Positions 46,016 to 54,839 of a stretch of DNA of 64,000 bases are shown here, piece by piece. The notes under the pieces were generated by a model. The model had not been told where the DNA came from. It saw only the letters and a list, made by a program, of their open reading frames with translations, and searched no databases. Where the stretch lies: positions 124,001-188,000 of the forward strand of contig NZ_JACOFR010000007.1 in assembly GCF_019455385.1 (NCBI RefSeq), read 5' to 3'. Position 1 is the stretch's first letter. Each line of letters begins with the position of its first letter. Source of the DNA: Bradyrhizobium sp. BR 10289 (GTDB lineage: Bacteria; Pseudomonadota; Alphaproteobacteria; Rhizobiales; Xanthobacteraceae). The translations under genes and the position numbers were made by a program.

Positions 46016-46131
46016 GGATGAATTCTCCCCTGGTTCTTGCCTGTTCTTGTTCGGTGCCGCTTTACAGAAAGCTGGCGGACGGATTTAGTCAATCGACCAA
46101 TTAACTGACGATAGGTACGGGAGAAACAGCC

Positions 46132-47004
46132 ATGTTCAAGGAAAATCTTCTGGCTGGGCGGCGCATTCTCGTGACCGGCGGCGGCACCGGGCTCGGCAAG
46201 TCGATGGCGGCGCGCTTCCTCCAGCTCGGCGCCGAGGTGCACATCTGCGGCCGGCGCAAGATCGTTTGCGACGAGACCGCGACCGAGCTGATGGCCGAGT
46301 ATGGCGGCCGCGTCACCAGCCACGGCGTCGACATCCGCAATGCGCTCGCGGTCGAGGAGATGATCGAGAACATTTTTCGCGACGGTCCCCTCACCGACCT
46401 CATCAACAACGCCGCCGGCAATTTCATCTCCCGCACCGAGGAGCTGTCGCCGCGGGGTTTCGATGCGGTCGCCAACATCGTGATGCACGGCACGTTCTAC
46501 GTGACGCATGCCGTCGGCAAGCGCTGGATCGCGGCAAAGCAGCCCGGTAACGTGGTGTCGATCACCACAACGTGGGTGCGCAACGGCTCGCCTTACGTGG
46601 TGCCGTCGGCGATGAGCAAGTCGGCGATCCATGCGATGACGATGTCGCTCGCTGCCGAATGGGGCCGTTACGGCATCCGCCTCAACACCATCGCGCCGGG
46701 CGAAATCCCGACCGAAGGCATGAGCAAGCGCATCAAACCGGGTGACGAAGCCGGCGCGCGCACCAAAGCGATGAACCCGATGGGGCGCGTCGGCACCATG
46801 GAGGAATTGCAGAACGTCGCGGTGTTCCTGATCTCCGGCGGCTGCGACTGGATCAATGGCGAGACCATCGCCATGGACGGCGCGCAGGCGCTCGCGATGG
46901 GCGGCAATTTCTACCAGCTCCGCGACTGGAGCGACGACGACTGGAAGACCGCACGCGAGAGCATCATGGCGCAGAACGAGAAGGATCGGGCGAAGCGGGG
47001 GTGA
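46132..47004 (+). CDS. 2,4-dienoyl-CoA reductase (DECR1-type SDR)
   Basis: 290 residues. The glycine motif is TGGGTGLGKS. The block VVPSAMSKSAIHAMTMSLAAEW, followed by GRYGIRLNTIAPG, tracks mitochondrial 2,4-dienoyl-CoA reductase; like that enzyme it has Ser rather than Tyr in the YxxxK position. The C-terminal INGETIAMDGAQAL also matches. It reduces 2,4-dienoyl-CoA with NADPH so that unsaturated chains can be beta-oxidised. ATG at 46132 with GGGAGA upstream. Confidence 0.88.
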   Translation: MFKENLLAGRRILVTGGGTGLGKSMAARFLQLGAEVHICGRRKIVCDETATELMAEYGGRVTSHGVDIRNALAVEEMIENIFRDGPLTDLINNAAGNFISRTEELSPRGFDAVANIVMHGTFYVTHAVGKRWIAAKQPGNVVSITTTWVRNGSPYVVPSAMSKSAIHAMTMSLAAEWGRYGIRLNTIAPGEIPTEGMSKRIKPGDEAGARTKAMNPMGRVGTMEELQNVAVFLISGGCDWINGETIAMDGAQALAMGGNFYQLRDWSDDDWKTARESIMAQNEKDRAKRG

Positions 47005-47011
47005 ACACTGT

Positions 47012-47170
47012 CTCGTGCCCCGGACGCAGCGCAGCACTCCCGGCGATGGGCAGCATCGTCCGGTGTGGTGCGCTGCTGAGCCGAGGCCCAGAGCGCTTGA
47101 CGCCCCGTACAAGCATGGGTCCCGGCTCTGCGCAGCAGCGCTGCGCGCTGCAGCGCGTCCGAGACACGAG
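47012..47170. repeat. Intergenic palindrome, family G copy 1
   Basis: Ends ctcgtgccccggacgc and gcgtccgagacacgag. An inner part carries gggtcccggctc near 47119. It lies between convergent reductase and dehydrogenase genes. Copy 2 is at 60730. Confidence 0.8.
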
Positions 47171-47181
47171 ACCGGCGAATC

Positions 47182-48456
47182 TCAATGCTTCCCCGGCCCC
47201 ATATACCCGAACAAAAACCCCGCCACTTTGCGCATCTGGATCTCCTCGCTGCCCTCCGTGATTCGGTACCGGCGGTGGTGGCGATAGATGTGCTCGAACG
47301 GCTTGTGGCGTGAATAGCCCATGCCGCCATGGACCTGCATGGCGCGGTCGGCGGATTCGCAACAGAGGCGGTTTGCGTAATAGTTGCACATGGAGACGCG
47401 GTCGGAGAGCGTGCGCTCGATCTGCTCCTCGGTGAGCTGGTCCATCTCCCAGGCAGTCTTGCGGATCAACAGGCGCAGCATCTCGGCTTGCGTGGCGAGC
47501 TCGACCAGCGGGAACTGGATCGCCTGGTTCTCGGCCAGCGCGCGGCCGAACGGCTTGCGCTCACGGGCGTATTTGACGCTTTCGTTGACGCAGTAGACGG
47601 CCGCACCGAGCGAGCTCGCCGCCTGGCGGATGCGGTTCTGGTGGACGAAACACTGCGCCAGCGACAGGCCGCGGCCGACCTCGCCGAACAGCGCATCCTC
47701 GGGCACGAAGACGTCGGTAAAGCTGACGCGGGGATGGTCGGTCGGCATGTTGAAGGTCCACATGTACTCCTCGATCCTGACGCCGGGGCTCTTGGCCTGC
47801 ACCAGGAAGCAGGTGATGCCGCGGGCATCGCCGTCATTGCCGCTTGTCCGCGCGAACAACGCGCAATGCGTGGCGACATGCATGCCGGTCGTCCACATCT
47901 TCTCGCCGTTGATGATCCAGCCCTTGACGTTGTCGCGCGTGGCCGGCACCGCGCGCGTCTCCATGTGGGTCGCGTCCGAGCCGTGATGCGGCTCGGTCAA
48001 TCCGAACGTGATGCGGTACTTGCCCCTGATCGAGCCGTCGATCATCGCCTTCTGGTCGTCCCGGCCGTAGCGGTCGAGCATGGTGACGACGGGGAAATTG
48101 CCGACGATGGAATGCTCGTTCTGGAGATCGTTGTGCAGGCCGAGGCCCTTGGCGGCAAAGTGCTCGCGGATCACCGCCATCCAGAGATTGGAGCCGTCCT
48201 TGCCGCCATATTGCTTCGGCACCGGAAAGCGCAGATGGCCGGCGGCATCGGCAAGATCCTTGGCCTTGCGCAGCAGCGCTTCCCATTCATGACGCGGCAA
48301 GCCGCCATTCTCGAAATCGGTGCGCGCCCATTCGCGGCGATGGTCGAAGAAGCGGATGTTGTCGTCGGCCTGTTCCAGCGGCTTGATCTCGCGGTCGATG
48401 AAACGGTCGAGCTCTGCGAGATAGGCGACGAGATCGGCTGGCAGTGCGAAATCCAC
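47182..48456 (-). CDS. Acyl-CoA dehydrogenase
   Basis: 424 residues from a GTG at 48456, with GGGAGAGA upstream. The standard three-part ACAD fold is seen: an N-terminal helical domain, the beta domain with FGLTEPHHGSDA and a C-terminal helical domain ending in VHGGMGYSRHKPFEHIYRHHRRYRITEGS. It introduces the 2,3-double bond using FAD and passes electrons to ETF. It is divergent from an enoyl-CoA hydratase gene across 213 bp. The acyl chain is unknown. Confidence 0.92.
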   Translation of the reverse strand: MDFALPADLVAYLAELDRFIDREIKPLEQADDNIRFFDHRREWARTDFENGGLPRHEWEALLRKAKDLADAAGHLRFPVPKQYGGKDGSNLWMAVIREHFAAKGLGLHNDLQNEHSIVGNFPVVTMLDRYGRDDQKAMIDGSIRGKYRITFGLTEPHHGSDATHMETRAVPATRDNVKGWIINGEKMWTTGMHVATHCALFARTSGNDGDARGITCFLVQAKSPGVRIEEYMWTFNMPTDHPRVSFTDVFVPEDALFGEVGRGLSLAQCFVHQNRIRQAASSLGAAVYCVNESVKYARERKPFGRALAENQAIQFPLVELATQAEMLRLLIRKTAWEMDQLTEEQIERTLSDRVSMCNYYANRLCCESADRAMQVHGGMGYSRHKPFEHIYRHHRRYRITEGSEEIQMRKVAGFLFGYMGPGKH

Positions 48457-48669
48457 AGGCTCTCTCCCGGATTGATCTTATCGTTTTGCGTTAAGGCGCT
48501 AGGCGCGTTTTCGCTTCGTGCGATTAAGGTGAGAAGTGCGTATCCAAGTCAAGCAAAGCGAGGCGTGCCGGCTGCGCAAGGCGCATTGCGCAATTCGATG
48601 GTGCTGCGGTGCCGCCGCGCGCTAGTATGACGCCCATATTCCTTCACGAGAACATGCGGGGAGCGCGCG

Positions 48670-49449
48670 ATGGAGCTGAAATTCTCAAAGGTGGAACGCA
48701 AGGGGCCGATCACGATCGTCACGCTGTCGCGGCCCGAGGTCTACAACGCGCTACACACCGACGCGCATTTCGAGCTTCAAAAAGTGTTCGACGATTTTGC
48801 CGCGGACCCCGAGCAATGGGTCGCGATCGTCACCGGCGCTGGCGACAAGGCGTTCTGCGCCGGCAACGATCTGAAATGGCAGGCGGCGGGAGGAAAGCGC
48901 GGCTGGGACAAGAGCGGCTTTGCCGGCCTCACCGCGCGCTTCGATTGCGACAAGCCGATCATCGCCGCGGTCAACGGCGTCGCCATGGGCGGCGGGTTCG
49001 AGATCGCGCTCGCCTGCGACCTCATCATCGCCGCGGAGAATGCGACCTTCGCCCTGCCCGAGCCGCGCGTTGGCCTGGCGGCGCTCGCCGGCGGCCTGCA
49101 CCGGCTGCCGCGCCAGATCGGGCTGAAGCGCGCCATGGGCATGATCCTCACCGCGCGCCATGTCGGCGCCAAGGAAGGCTTTGAGCTTGGCTTCGTCAAC
49201 GAGGTGGTGCCGCAGGGCGAGGCGCTGTCGGGCGCGCTGCGCTGGGCCGAGATGATCACCAAGAACTCGCCGATGTCGATCCGCGCCTCCAAGCAGACCA
49301 TCCAGAAGGGGCTTGCCGTGTCGCTGGAGCAGGCGATCGCGGAGCAGCGGGACTATCCGGCGGTGAAGGCGATGGTGGCCTCGCAGGATTACATCGAGGG
49401 GCCGAAGGCGTTCTCGGAGAAGCGGCCGCCGAAATGGGTGGGGAAGTAA
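48670..49449 (+). CDS. Enoyl-CoA hydratase
   Basis: 259 residues, crotonase fold. Both catalytic glutamates are present (Glu111 in GGGFEIALACD and Glu131 in LPEPRVGL), so true hydration of 2-enoyl-CoA is expected. The oxyanion segment is CAGNDLKWQA. It stands alone on the plus strand between two minus-strand operons. The ribosome site is GGGGAG. Confidence 0.92.
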   Translation: MELKFSKVERKGPITIVTLSRPEVYNALHTDAHFELQKVFDDFAADPEQWVAIVTGAGDKAFCAGNDLKWQAAGGKRGWDKSGFAGLTARFDCDKPIIAAVNGVAMGGGFEIALACDLIIAAENATFALPEPRVGLAALAGGLHRLPRQIGLKRAMGMILTARHVGAKEGFELGFVNEVVPQGEALSGALRWAEMITKNSPMSIRASKQTIQKGLAVSLEQAIAEQRDYPAVKAMVASQDYIEGPKAFSEKRPPKWVGK

Positions 49450-49493
49450 GGGCGGTCTCTCCGTTTCGCAAGCGAGACGCCGCAACACCACCG

Positions 49494-49603
49494 GTGTCAT
49501 GCCCCGGCTTGACCGGGGCATCCAGTACGCCGCAGCTTCTCCGTATCTCACTACGGCCTCTGGGATACTGGATCGCCCGCCTTCGCGGGCGATGACAGCG
49601 GAG
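49494..49603. repeat. Intergenic palindrome, family B copy 1
   Basis: Two hairpins in tandem, gccccggcttgaccggggc and gatcgcccgccttcgcgggc, lie within tgtcat and atgaca ends; ccagta and tactgg pair across the middle. It separates convergent genes and may terminate both. Confidence 0.85.
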
Positions 49604-49617
49604 AGTAAGGCGTCAGC

Positions 49618-49995
49618 CTACCCCTCTCGCCCCAGCTCTCGCTTGTACGAGGCATAATTCGGCTGGTCCACGGCGAGCTTGTCCATCGTGGTTGCCCACA
49701 GGTGCTCGGCAAGGCCTGGCGTGGCCAGATCGACCTCGCCCTTGGCGATACGGTCCGCCAGCGCGCGGTTCAGCTCGGTGACTGAGCCGTCCATCCCGAG
49801 CAACGCGCGCAGCCGTTCCACCTCCCTCGCATCACTCCCCTCCTCCTGCGTCAATTGCCGCGTGACGAGGTCGAGGATGTTGATGGCGACGCGCAGCTTG
49901 AAGGACTGATGGCCCGAGATCAGCGGCGTGATGTCGTTCCGGAGGAAGTCGGCCACCGCCTTGGTCAGCTCGACCGGTGTCGGTTCGTCCTGCAT
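49618..49995 (-). CDS. DUF6285 protein, probable partner of the acyl-CoA kinase
   Basis: 125 residues, mainly helical, no membrane segment. It matches the DUF6285 pattern (ELTKAVADFLRNDI, FKLRVAINILDLVTRQL). The gene follows the phosphotransferase after three bases and is the last of the operon. In the P. putida levulinate (lva) operon a small protein is needed with the kinase for 4-hydroxyacyl-CoA phosphorylation; I infer the same here. Confidence 0.8.
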   Translation of the reverse strand: MQDEPTPVELTKAVADFLRNDITPLISGHQSFKLRVAINILDLVTRQLTQEEGSDAREVERLRALLGMDGSVTELNRALADRIAKGEVDLATPGLAEHLWATTMDKLAVDQPNYASYKRELGREG

Positions 49996-49998
49996 GTG

Positions 49999-50985
49999 TC
50001 AGCTCCCGCGCGGCGACAGCAGCCGCAACAGATCGATCTCGGTTTCGCTGGCGCGCCGGCCGATCATGGCGCGTTCCATGGAGTGATCGGGGCTCTCGCG
50101 AAAACGCTGCATCATGCCGCCGCACATGATGCCCCAGCGCAGCGTCCCCATCACTTCCCAGAACTTGACGCGCGCGGGATCGACCTTGCGGCCGGCGGCC
50201 TCGTAGCCCGCGAACAGTTCATCGCGCGTGCCAAAACCGCCGACGGGCTTGTCGATCTCGCCAAAGCGCCAGGAGTTGACGCAGACCCAGCCGAGATCCT
50301 CCATGGGGTCGCCGAGATGAGCGAGCTCCCAGTCGAGCACAGCGCGCACGCCGTCCGGACCGATGATGAGATTGCCGTTGCGGAAATCGCCGTGCACCAG
50401 CGTGGTCTCGACTGAGGGGCCGGGATCGTGATCGCGCAGCCAGCGCAAGGCCAGCTCGAACACGGGCTTTGGCCAGTTCAGGCTGCGGTAGTCGCGGTCG
50501 AACTCGGAGATCTCCTGGGTCGCTCCGCGACTCCGCAGCTCCGGCAATTTGTCTTGCGGCAGCCTGTGCAAGCCCGCGAGAATGCCGCCGATCTGCCGCG
50601 CGAGCAGTGGCCGCGCCGCCGCAAACTCCTCATCGCGAAGAATCTTGCGCGCGATGGTCTCGCCTTCCACCCGCTGCATGATGAAGCCGGTGCCGAGATC
50701 ATCCTCAGCGCTCAGCACATGCATCACGCGCGGCGACGGCACGCCCGCCTCGAAGGCGAGCTGCATCAATTGCGCTTCGGCGGCAAGGCCCGCCGCACGC
50801 GTTGGTGCTGCACCATATCCCTTCGGCGAGCGCCGCAGGATCGCGCCGATCGGCCCGTCGGGATGGGTGATGTCGAAGCGCCACGTCTCCTGGCTGGCGC
50901 CGCCGGACAGCTTTGCCGCACCAGTGACGCCGGTCGCGCCCGGACACCAGCGCTGAACGCTGCGCGAAAGCTCCGCCTCGATCAT
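49999..50985 (-). CDS. APH-fold phosphotransferase, ACAD10/11 and LvaA type
   Basis: 328 residues of the aminoglycoside phosphotransferase-like kinase family. The Brenner motif is HGDFRNGN (His198, Asp200, Asn205) and the metal-binding Asp218 is in VLDWELAHLGDP. Residues track the kinase domain at the front of animal ACAD10/ACAD11 and LvaA, which phosphorylate the hydroxyl of 4-hydroxyacyl-CoA. It is coupled by ATGA to the PaaG-like gene before it and is three bases from DUF6285. Antibiotic resistance is unlikely given this setting. Confidence 0.87.
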   Translation of the reverse strand: MIEAELSRSVQRWCPGATGVTGAAKLSGGASQETWRFDITHPDGPIGAILRRSPKGYGAAPTRAAGLAAEAQLMQLAFEAGVPSPRVMHVLSAEDDLGTGFIMQRVEGETIARKILRDEEFAAARPLLARQIGGILAGLHRLPQDKLPELRSRGATQEISEFDRDYRSLNWPKPVFELALRWLRDHDPGPSVETTLVHGDFRNGNLIIGPDGVRAVLDWELAHLGDPMEDLGWVCVNSWRFGEIDKPVGGFGTRDELFAGYEAAGRKVDPARVKFWEVMGTLRWGIMCGGMMQRFRESPDHSMERAMIGRRASETEIDLLRLLSPRGS

Positions 50986-51770
50986 TTTCCTTGGAACTGC
51001 GCGGGCCGCTTCTCCAGGAAGGCGCCGACACCCTCGCGGAAATCCTGGGTGTCACCGGCGCGAAGCTGGCACTGGAATTCGAGATTGAGCTGGTCCTCGA
51101 AGGAATTTTCCGGGCTATCCCAATAGAGCTTGCGAATCAGCGACAGCGCCACCGTCGGACCGCTGGCGAGATCACGCGCGAGCTTCATCGCCTCCTCCAT
51201 CAGCACGCCGTCGTCATAGACGCGATTGACGAGGCCCCATTCCAGCGCCTTCTCGGCCGGCAGCCGCTCGCCCATCAGCGACAATTCGATCGAACGGGCG
51301 CGGCCGACCAGGCGCGGCAGCAGCCAGGTCGAGCCGCAATCCGGCACGAGACCGATGCGGCGGAACGCCTGCAGGAAGTAAGAGGAACGCGCGCACAAGA
51401 TCATGTCGCCGAGCAGCGCGAAGCTCATGCCGGCGCCCGCCGCCGGGCCATTGACCGCGGTGATGATCGGGCAATGCAGATTGCGGATGCGGCGCAGGAA
51501 CGGATGAAAGCCGGTTTCCAGTGTCAGGCCGGCCTTTGTCTTCTTCGATTGATTGTTGCGACCTTGCAGATTCGCACCCGTGCAGAACGCCCGCCCCGCG
51601 CCGGTCAGCACGACGCAGCGCACCTCGTCCTTCTTTTCCTCGATCGTGTCGAGCGCCTCGGCGAGGCCGCCGAGCATGTCCACGGAAACCGCGTTCATCA
51701 CCTCCTGATGGTCCAGCCGGAGGATCGCGACCGAGCCATCGAAATCGAGCGTGACATGTTTGAACTGCAT
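50982..51770 (-). CDS. PaaG-like enoyl-CoA isomerase (crotonase family)
   Basis: 262 residues, the same length as E. coli PaaG. Both hydratase glutamates are absent (GAGMSFALLGD, LQAFRRIGL), but the PaaG catalytic aspartate is kept as Asp144 in GLVPDCGSTWLLPRL. It should shift double bonds in enoyl-CoA or act on a ring epoxide rather than add water. No other paa genes are seen, so ring-epoxide chemistry is less likely than double-bond isomerisation. First gene of the kinase operon, overlapping it by four bases. Confidence 0.87.
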   Translation of the reverse strand: MQFKHVTLDFDGSVAILRLDHQEVMNAVSVDMLGGLAEALDTIEEKKDEVRCVVLTGAGRAFCTGANLQGRNNQSKKTKAGLTLETGFHPFLRRIRNLHCPIITAVNGPAAGAGMSFALLGDMILCARSSYFLQAFRRIGLVPDCGSTWLLPRLVGRARSIELSLMGERLPAEKALEWGLVNRVYDDGVLMEEAMKLARDLASGPTVALSLIRKLYWDSPENSFEDQLNLEFQCQLRAGDTQDFREGVGAFLEKRPAQFQGK

Positions 51771-51854
51771 GGTTTCCTCGTCGGTTGCGGCCGGCGATGT
51801 TTCGCAGACCGGAATTTAGTTTTGCCGGCCCGCATATTTGATTTTTGGCGCGGT

Positions 51855-51874
51855 CTTGTCCATGGTGGGACAAG
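51855..51874. promoter_or_regulatory. Inverted repeat in divergent promoter region
   Basis: cttgtcc and ggacaag face each other with a six-base spacer, between the divergent PaaG-like and SDR genes. It could be an operator for an unseen regulator. Position is the only support. Confidence 0.25.
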
Positions 51875-51963
51875 CATACCCCACCGTCATATCGCATGAT
51901 CTTGCGCGCACCGGCTGATGCGCGGCATACGAAAAGCCTCACCAAAAACACGGGAGACGCGCC

Positions 51964-52743
51964 ATGAACCTTTTCGATCTCTCCGGCCGCGTCGCCGTGG
52001 TCACCGGCGGCAATGGTGGCATCGGGCTCGGCATCGCGCAGGCCCTCGCCGGCCAGGGCTGCAACGTCTCGATCTGGGGCCGCAATGCTGACAAGAACAA
52101 GACTGCTGCCGCGAGCATGGCGGGGCTTTCAGGCAAGGTCGAGACCCGCGTCTGCGACGTCACCGATCCCGCCTCCGTCAACGCGGCCATGAAGGCAACG
52201 ATCGATGCCTTCGGCCGGGTCGACGGCTGCTTCGCCAATGCCGGCATCGGCGGCGGCGGACGGCGCTCCTTCATCGACCGCACCGAGGAGGAATGGAGCT
52301 CGATGTTCGCGACCAATCTGGACGGTGTGTTTCACGCGTTCCAGGCGGCCGCGCGACATATGGTCGACCGGGCCGGCGCCGGCGATCCCTTCGGCCGGCT
52401 GGTTGCGACTTCGAGCCTCGCCTCGATCTTCGGCACCGCGCGCAACGAGCATTATGCGGCGACCAAGGCCGCGATCAACGCGCTGGTGCGCGCGCTCGGC
52501 GTCGAGCTGGCGCGCCACGGCGTCACCGCGAATGCGATCCTGCCCGGCTGGATCAAGAGCGACATGACCGCGGGTCTCATGGGCAACGAGAAATTCGTCG
52601 CCAACGTGATGCCGCGCATTCCGCAGCGCCGCTTCGGTGAGCCGAGCGATTTCGGCGGCATCGCGGTGTATCTGATGAGCAAGGCCTCGTCGTATCACAC
52701 CGCCGATACGTTCGTGATCGACGGCGGCTATACGGCGTTCTGA
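51964..52743 (+). CDS. SDR oxidoreductase
   Basis: 259 residues, classical SDR. TGGNGGIG is the cofactor motif, NAGIGGGG is present, and the catalytic Ser and YAATK follow (TSSLASIFGTARNEHYAATK). It probably oxidises or reduces a hydroxy/keto group of a CoA ester or precursor in this district. GGGAGACG precedes the ATG. Divergent from the kinase operon. Confidence 0.88.
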   Translation: MNLFDLSGRVAVVTGGNGGIGLGIAQALAGQGCNVSIWGRNADKNKTAAASMAGLSGKVETRVCDVTDPASVNAAMKATIDAFGRVDGCFANAGIGGGGRRSFIDRTEEEWSSMFATNLDGVFHAFQAAARHMVDRAGAGDPFGRLVATSSLASIFGTARNEHYAATKAAINALVRALGVELARHGVTANAILPGWIKSDMTAGLMGNEKFVANVMPRIPQRRFGEPSDFGGIAVYLMSKASSYHTADTFVIDGGYTAF

Positions 52744-52747
52744 TTCT

Positions 52748-52832
52748 TGTAGCCCGGATGGAGCGCAGCGCAATCCGGGGCTTTCTGTAAGTAAGCAAGA
52801 CCCGGATTTCGCTACGCTCCATCCGGGCTACA
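52748..52832. repeat. Intergenic palindrome, family C
   Basis: Perfect 18-base arms tgtagcccggatggagcg (52748-52765) and its complement (52815-52832). It sits 5 bp past the SDR stop and 20 bp before the VOC start. Confidence 0.9.
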
Positions 52833-52851
52833 GAATGAGGGGAATGGGCAA

Positions 52852-53232
52852 ATGTTCTCACACGTCATGATCGGCACCAACGACCTCGACAAGGCCAAGA
52901 CGTTCTACGACCAGCTGCTGAGCACGCTCGAAGTTCGCCCGGCCAAAGTCGACGGCCACCGCATCTTCTACATCACCAGGACCGGTGTGTTCTCGGTGAC
53001 GAAACCGATCAACGGCGAGCCGGCAACCTGCGCGAACGGCGGTACCATCGGCTTCGCCGCCAACTCGCCCGAGCAGGTCGACAGATGGCACGCCGCGGGC
53101 GTTGCCGCCGGCGGAACGCCGATCGAAAATCCGCCCGGCATCCGCGAGGGCGCGGGCAACAAGCTGTATCTCGCCTATTTGCGCGACCTCGACGGCAACA
53201 AGATCTGCGCGATGCACCGGATGGCGAACTAG
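52852..53232 (+). CDS. VOC (glyoxalase-like) family protein
   Basis: 126 residues, a single VOC module. It begins FSHVMIGTNDLDKAKTFYDQLL and ends KLYLAYLRDLDGNKICAMHR. His4 and a late acidic or His residue could hold a metal. Family members include lyases, isomerases and dioxygenases, so no reaction is assigned. It lies between the SDR and ACAD11-type genes on the same strand. Confidence 0.85.
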   Translation: MFSHVMIGTNDLDKAKTFYDQLLSTLEVRPAKVDGHRIFYITRTGVFSVTKPINGEPATCANGGTIGFAANSPEQVDRWHAAGVAAGGTPIENPPGIREGAGNKLYLAYLRDLDGNKICAMHRMAN

Positions 53233-53246
53233 CTGAGCGGCAACCA

Positions 53247-53359
53247 CCGCTGTCATGCCCCGGCCTGACCGGGGCATCCAGTACGCCGAGACCTATCGGC
53301 TCAATCGCTGCTGTCTCGGAGTACTGGATCGCCCGGTCTTCGCCGGGCGATGACAGCGG
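53247..53359. repeat. Intergenic palindrome, family B copy 2
   Basis: Outer arms ccgctgtcat and atgacagcgg are perfect; inner hairpins ccccggcctgaccgggg and cgcccggtcttcgccgggcg repeat the layout of the copy at 49494. Confidence 0.88.
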
Positions 53360-53530
53360 AGAATGCGGCCCGAACGCCGCGTCCCTTCATCACCATTCAA
53401 ACAACATTTCAAACGCCTCGCGAAATTCCATCGCATGGCATGGCTCGCGCGGGAAAATACGCGCTCGCACTTTCGTGGCGCTGCGACTATTCTCACCTTC
53501 AACGCGATCTCAGTGCCCCCGGGAGGAACA

Positions 53531-54808
53531 ATGACAAAACACGCCTACATTCCCCGCACCACCAACTACACCCTCAACCCCGGCGACGAGCTCAACGACC
53601 TCAGGATGTCGGACCAGGTCCGGCCGCTCTACGACCACGTAAAAAAATTCATCCGCGACACCGTCGAGCCGATGTCGATCGAGTTCGCCAAGGCGGGCGA
53701 AGGCAAGCAGGATCGCTGGAGCTTCACGCCGAAGCAGCTGGAGGTGCTCGAGGTCGCCAAGAACAAGGCCAAGAAGGAAGGTCTCTGGAACTTCTTCCTG
53801 CCCGACGACGAGACCGGCCAGGGCCTGAAGAATCTCGACTATGCCTATATCGCCGCCGAGCTCGGCAAGAGCCCACTGGCCTCCGAGACCATGAACTGCT
53901 CGGCGCCTGATACCGGCAACATGGAGGTGCTGGAGCGTGTCGGCACCAAGGAGCAGAAGGATAAGTGGCTGAAGCCGCTGCTCAACGGCGAGATCCGCTC
54001 CGCCTATGTCATGACCGAGCCGAACGTCGCCTCCTCGGACGCCAAGAACATCTCGACCACCGCAAAGCTGGTCGGCGACGAATGGGTCATCAACGGCGAG
54101 AAGTACTACATCTCCGGCGTCGGCGATCCCCGCTGTAAGATCCTCATCGTGATGGTGAAGACCAATCCGGACGCGCCGCCGAGCAAGCAGCAATCGCAGA
54201 TCCTGGTGCCGCGCGATACGCCGGGCGTCGAGGTGCTCGGGCCGATGTACGTGTTCGGCCAGGATCATGCGCCGCGCGGCCACATGCACATGCGCTTCAA
54301 CAATGTGCGCGTGCCGAAGGAGAACATGCTGCTCGGCGAAGGTCGCGGCTTCGAGATCTCGCAGCTCCGCCTCGGCCCGGGCCGCATCCATCACTGCATG
54401 CGCACCATCGGCAAGGCCGAGAAGGCGCTCGACCTGATGGTGCAGCGTGGCCTCACCCGCGAAGCCTTCGGCAAGAAGATCGCCCATCTCGGCGGCAACA
54501 TGCAGATCATCGCGCAGGCGCGCTGCGAGATCGAGGCGATGCGGCTGATGGTGCTGAAGGCGGCGAAGGCCATGGACGTGCTCGGCAACAAGGAGGCCCG
54601 CGTCTGGGTCTCCATGGTCAAGGCCATGGTGCCCGAGCGGGCCTGCAAGATCATCGACCAGTCGATCCAGATGCACGGCGCCACCGGCATCTCGCACTGG
54701 ACCCCGCTCGCCGAGATGTACCAGGACGTGCGGCATCTGCGCTTTGCCGACGGTCCGGACGAGGTGCACTGGATGGTGGTGGGACGCCATGAGCTGAGCA
54801 TGGCGTGA
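53531..54808 (+). CDS. ACAD11-type acyl-CoA dehydrogenase
   Basis: 425 residues from the ATG at 53531, preceded by GGGAGGA. It follows the dehydrogenase half of human ACAD10/ACAD11 closely: GLWNFFLP, NCSAPDTGNMEVL, MTEPNVASSDA, GEGRGFEISQLRLGPGRIHHCMR and LRFADGPDEVH. In that family it works on phosphorylated 4-hydroxyacyl-CoA, removing phosphate and rearranging the chain. The matching kinase is on the opposite strand ~2.5 kb away. The usual beta-oxidation role remains possible. Confidence 0.92.
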   Translation: MTKHAYIPRTTNYTLNPGDELNDLRMSDQVRPLYDHVKKFIRDTVEPMSIEFAKAGEGKQDRWSFTPKQLEVLEVAKNKAKKEGLWNFFLPDDETGQGLKNLDYAYIAAELGKSPLASETMNCSAPDTGNMEVLERVGTKEQKDKWLKPLLNGEIRSAYVMTEPNVASSDAKNISTTAKLVGDEWVINGEKYYISGVGDPRCKILIVMVKTNPDAPPSKQQSQILVPRDTPGVEVLGPMYVFGQDHAPRGHMHMRFNNVRVPKENMLLGEGRGFEISQLRLGPGRIHHCMRTIGKAEKALDLMVQRGLTREAFGKKIAHLGGNMQIIAQARCEIEAMRLMVLKAAKAMDVLGNKEARVWVSMVKAMVPERACKIIDQSIQMHGATGISHWTPLAEMYQDVRHLRFADGPDEVHWMVVGRHELSMA

Positions 54809-54839
54809 GGCTTCGCCTCTTCCCTGCTCGGGAGGATCG

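Noticed and set aside
46085..46112. Possible TetR-type operator (tagtcaatcgaccaattaactga) in the crotonase/reductase gap
   Set aside because: The half-sites match at too few positions to call a palindrome, and no regulator gene is nearby.
49999..50985. Aminoglycoside resistance gene
   Set aside because: The kinase motifs are of the APH fold, but the close match to ACAD10/11 kinase domains and the operon with acyl-CoA genes point to metabolism.
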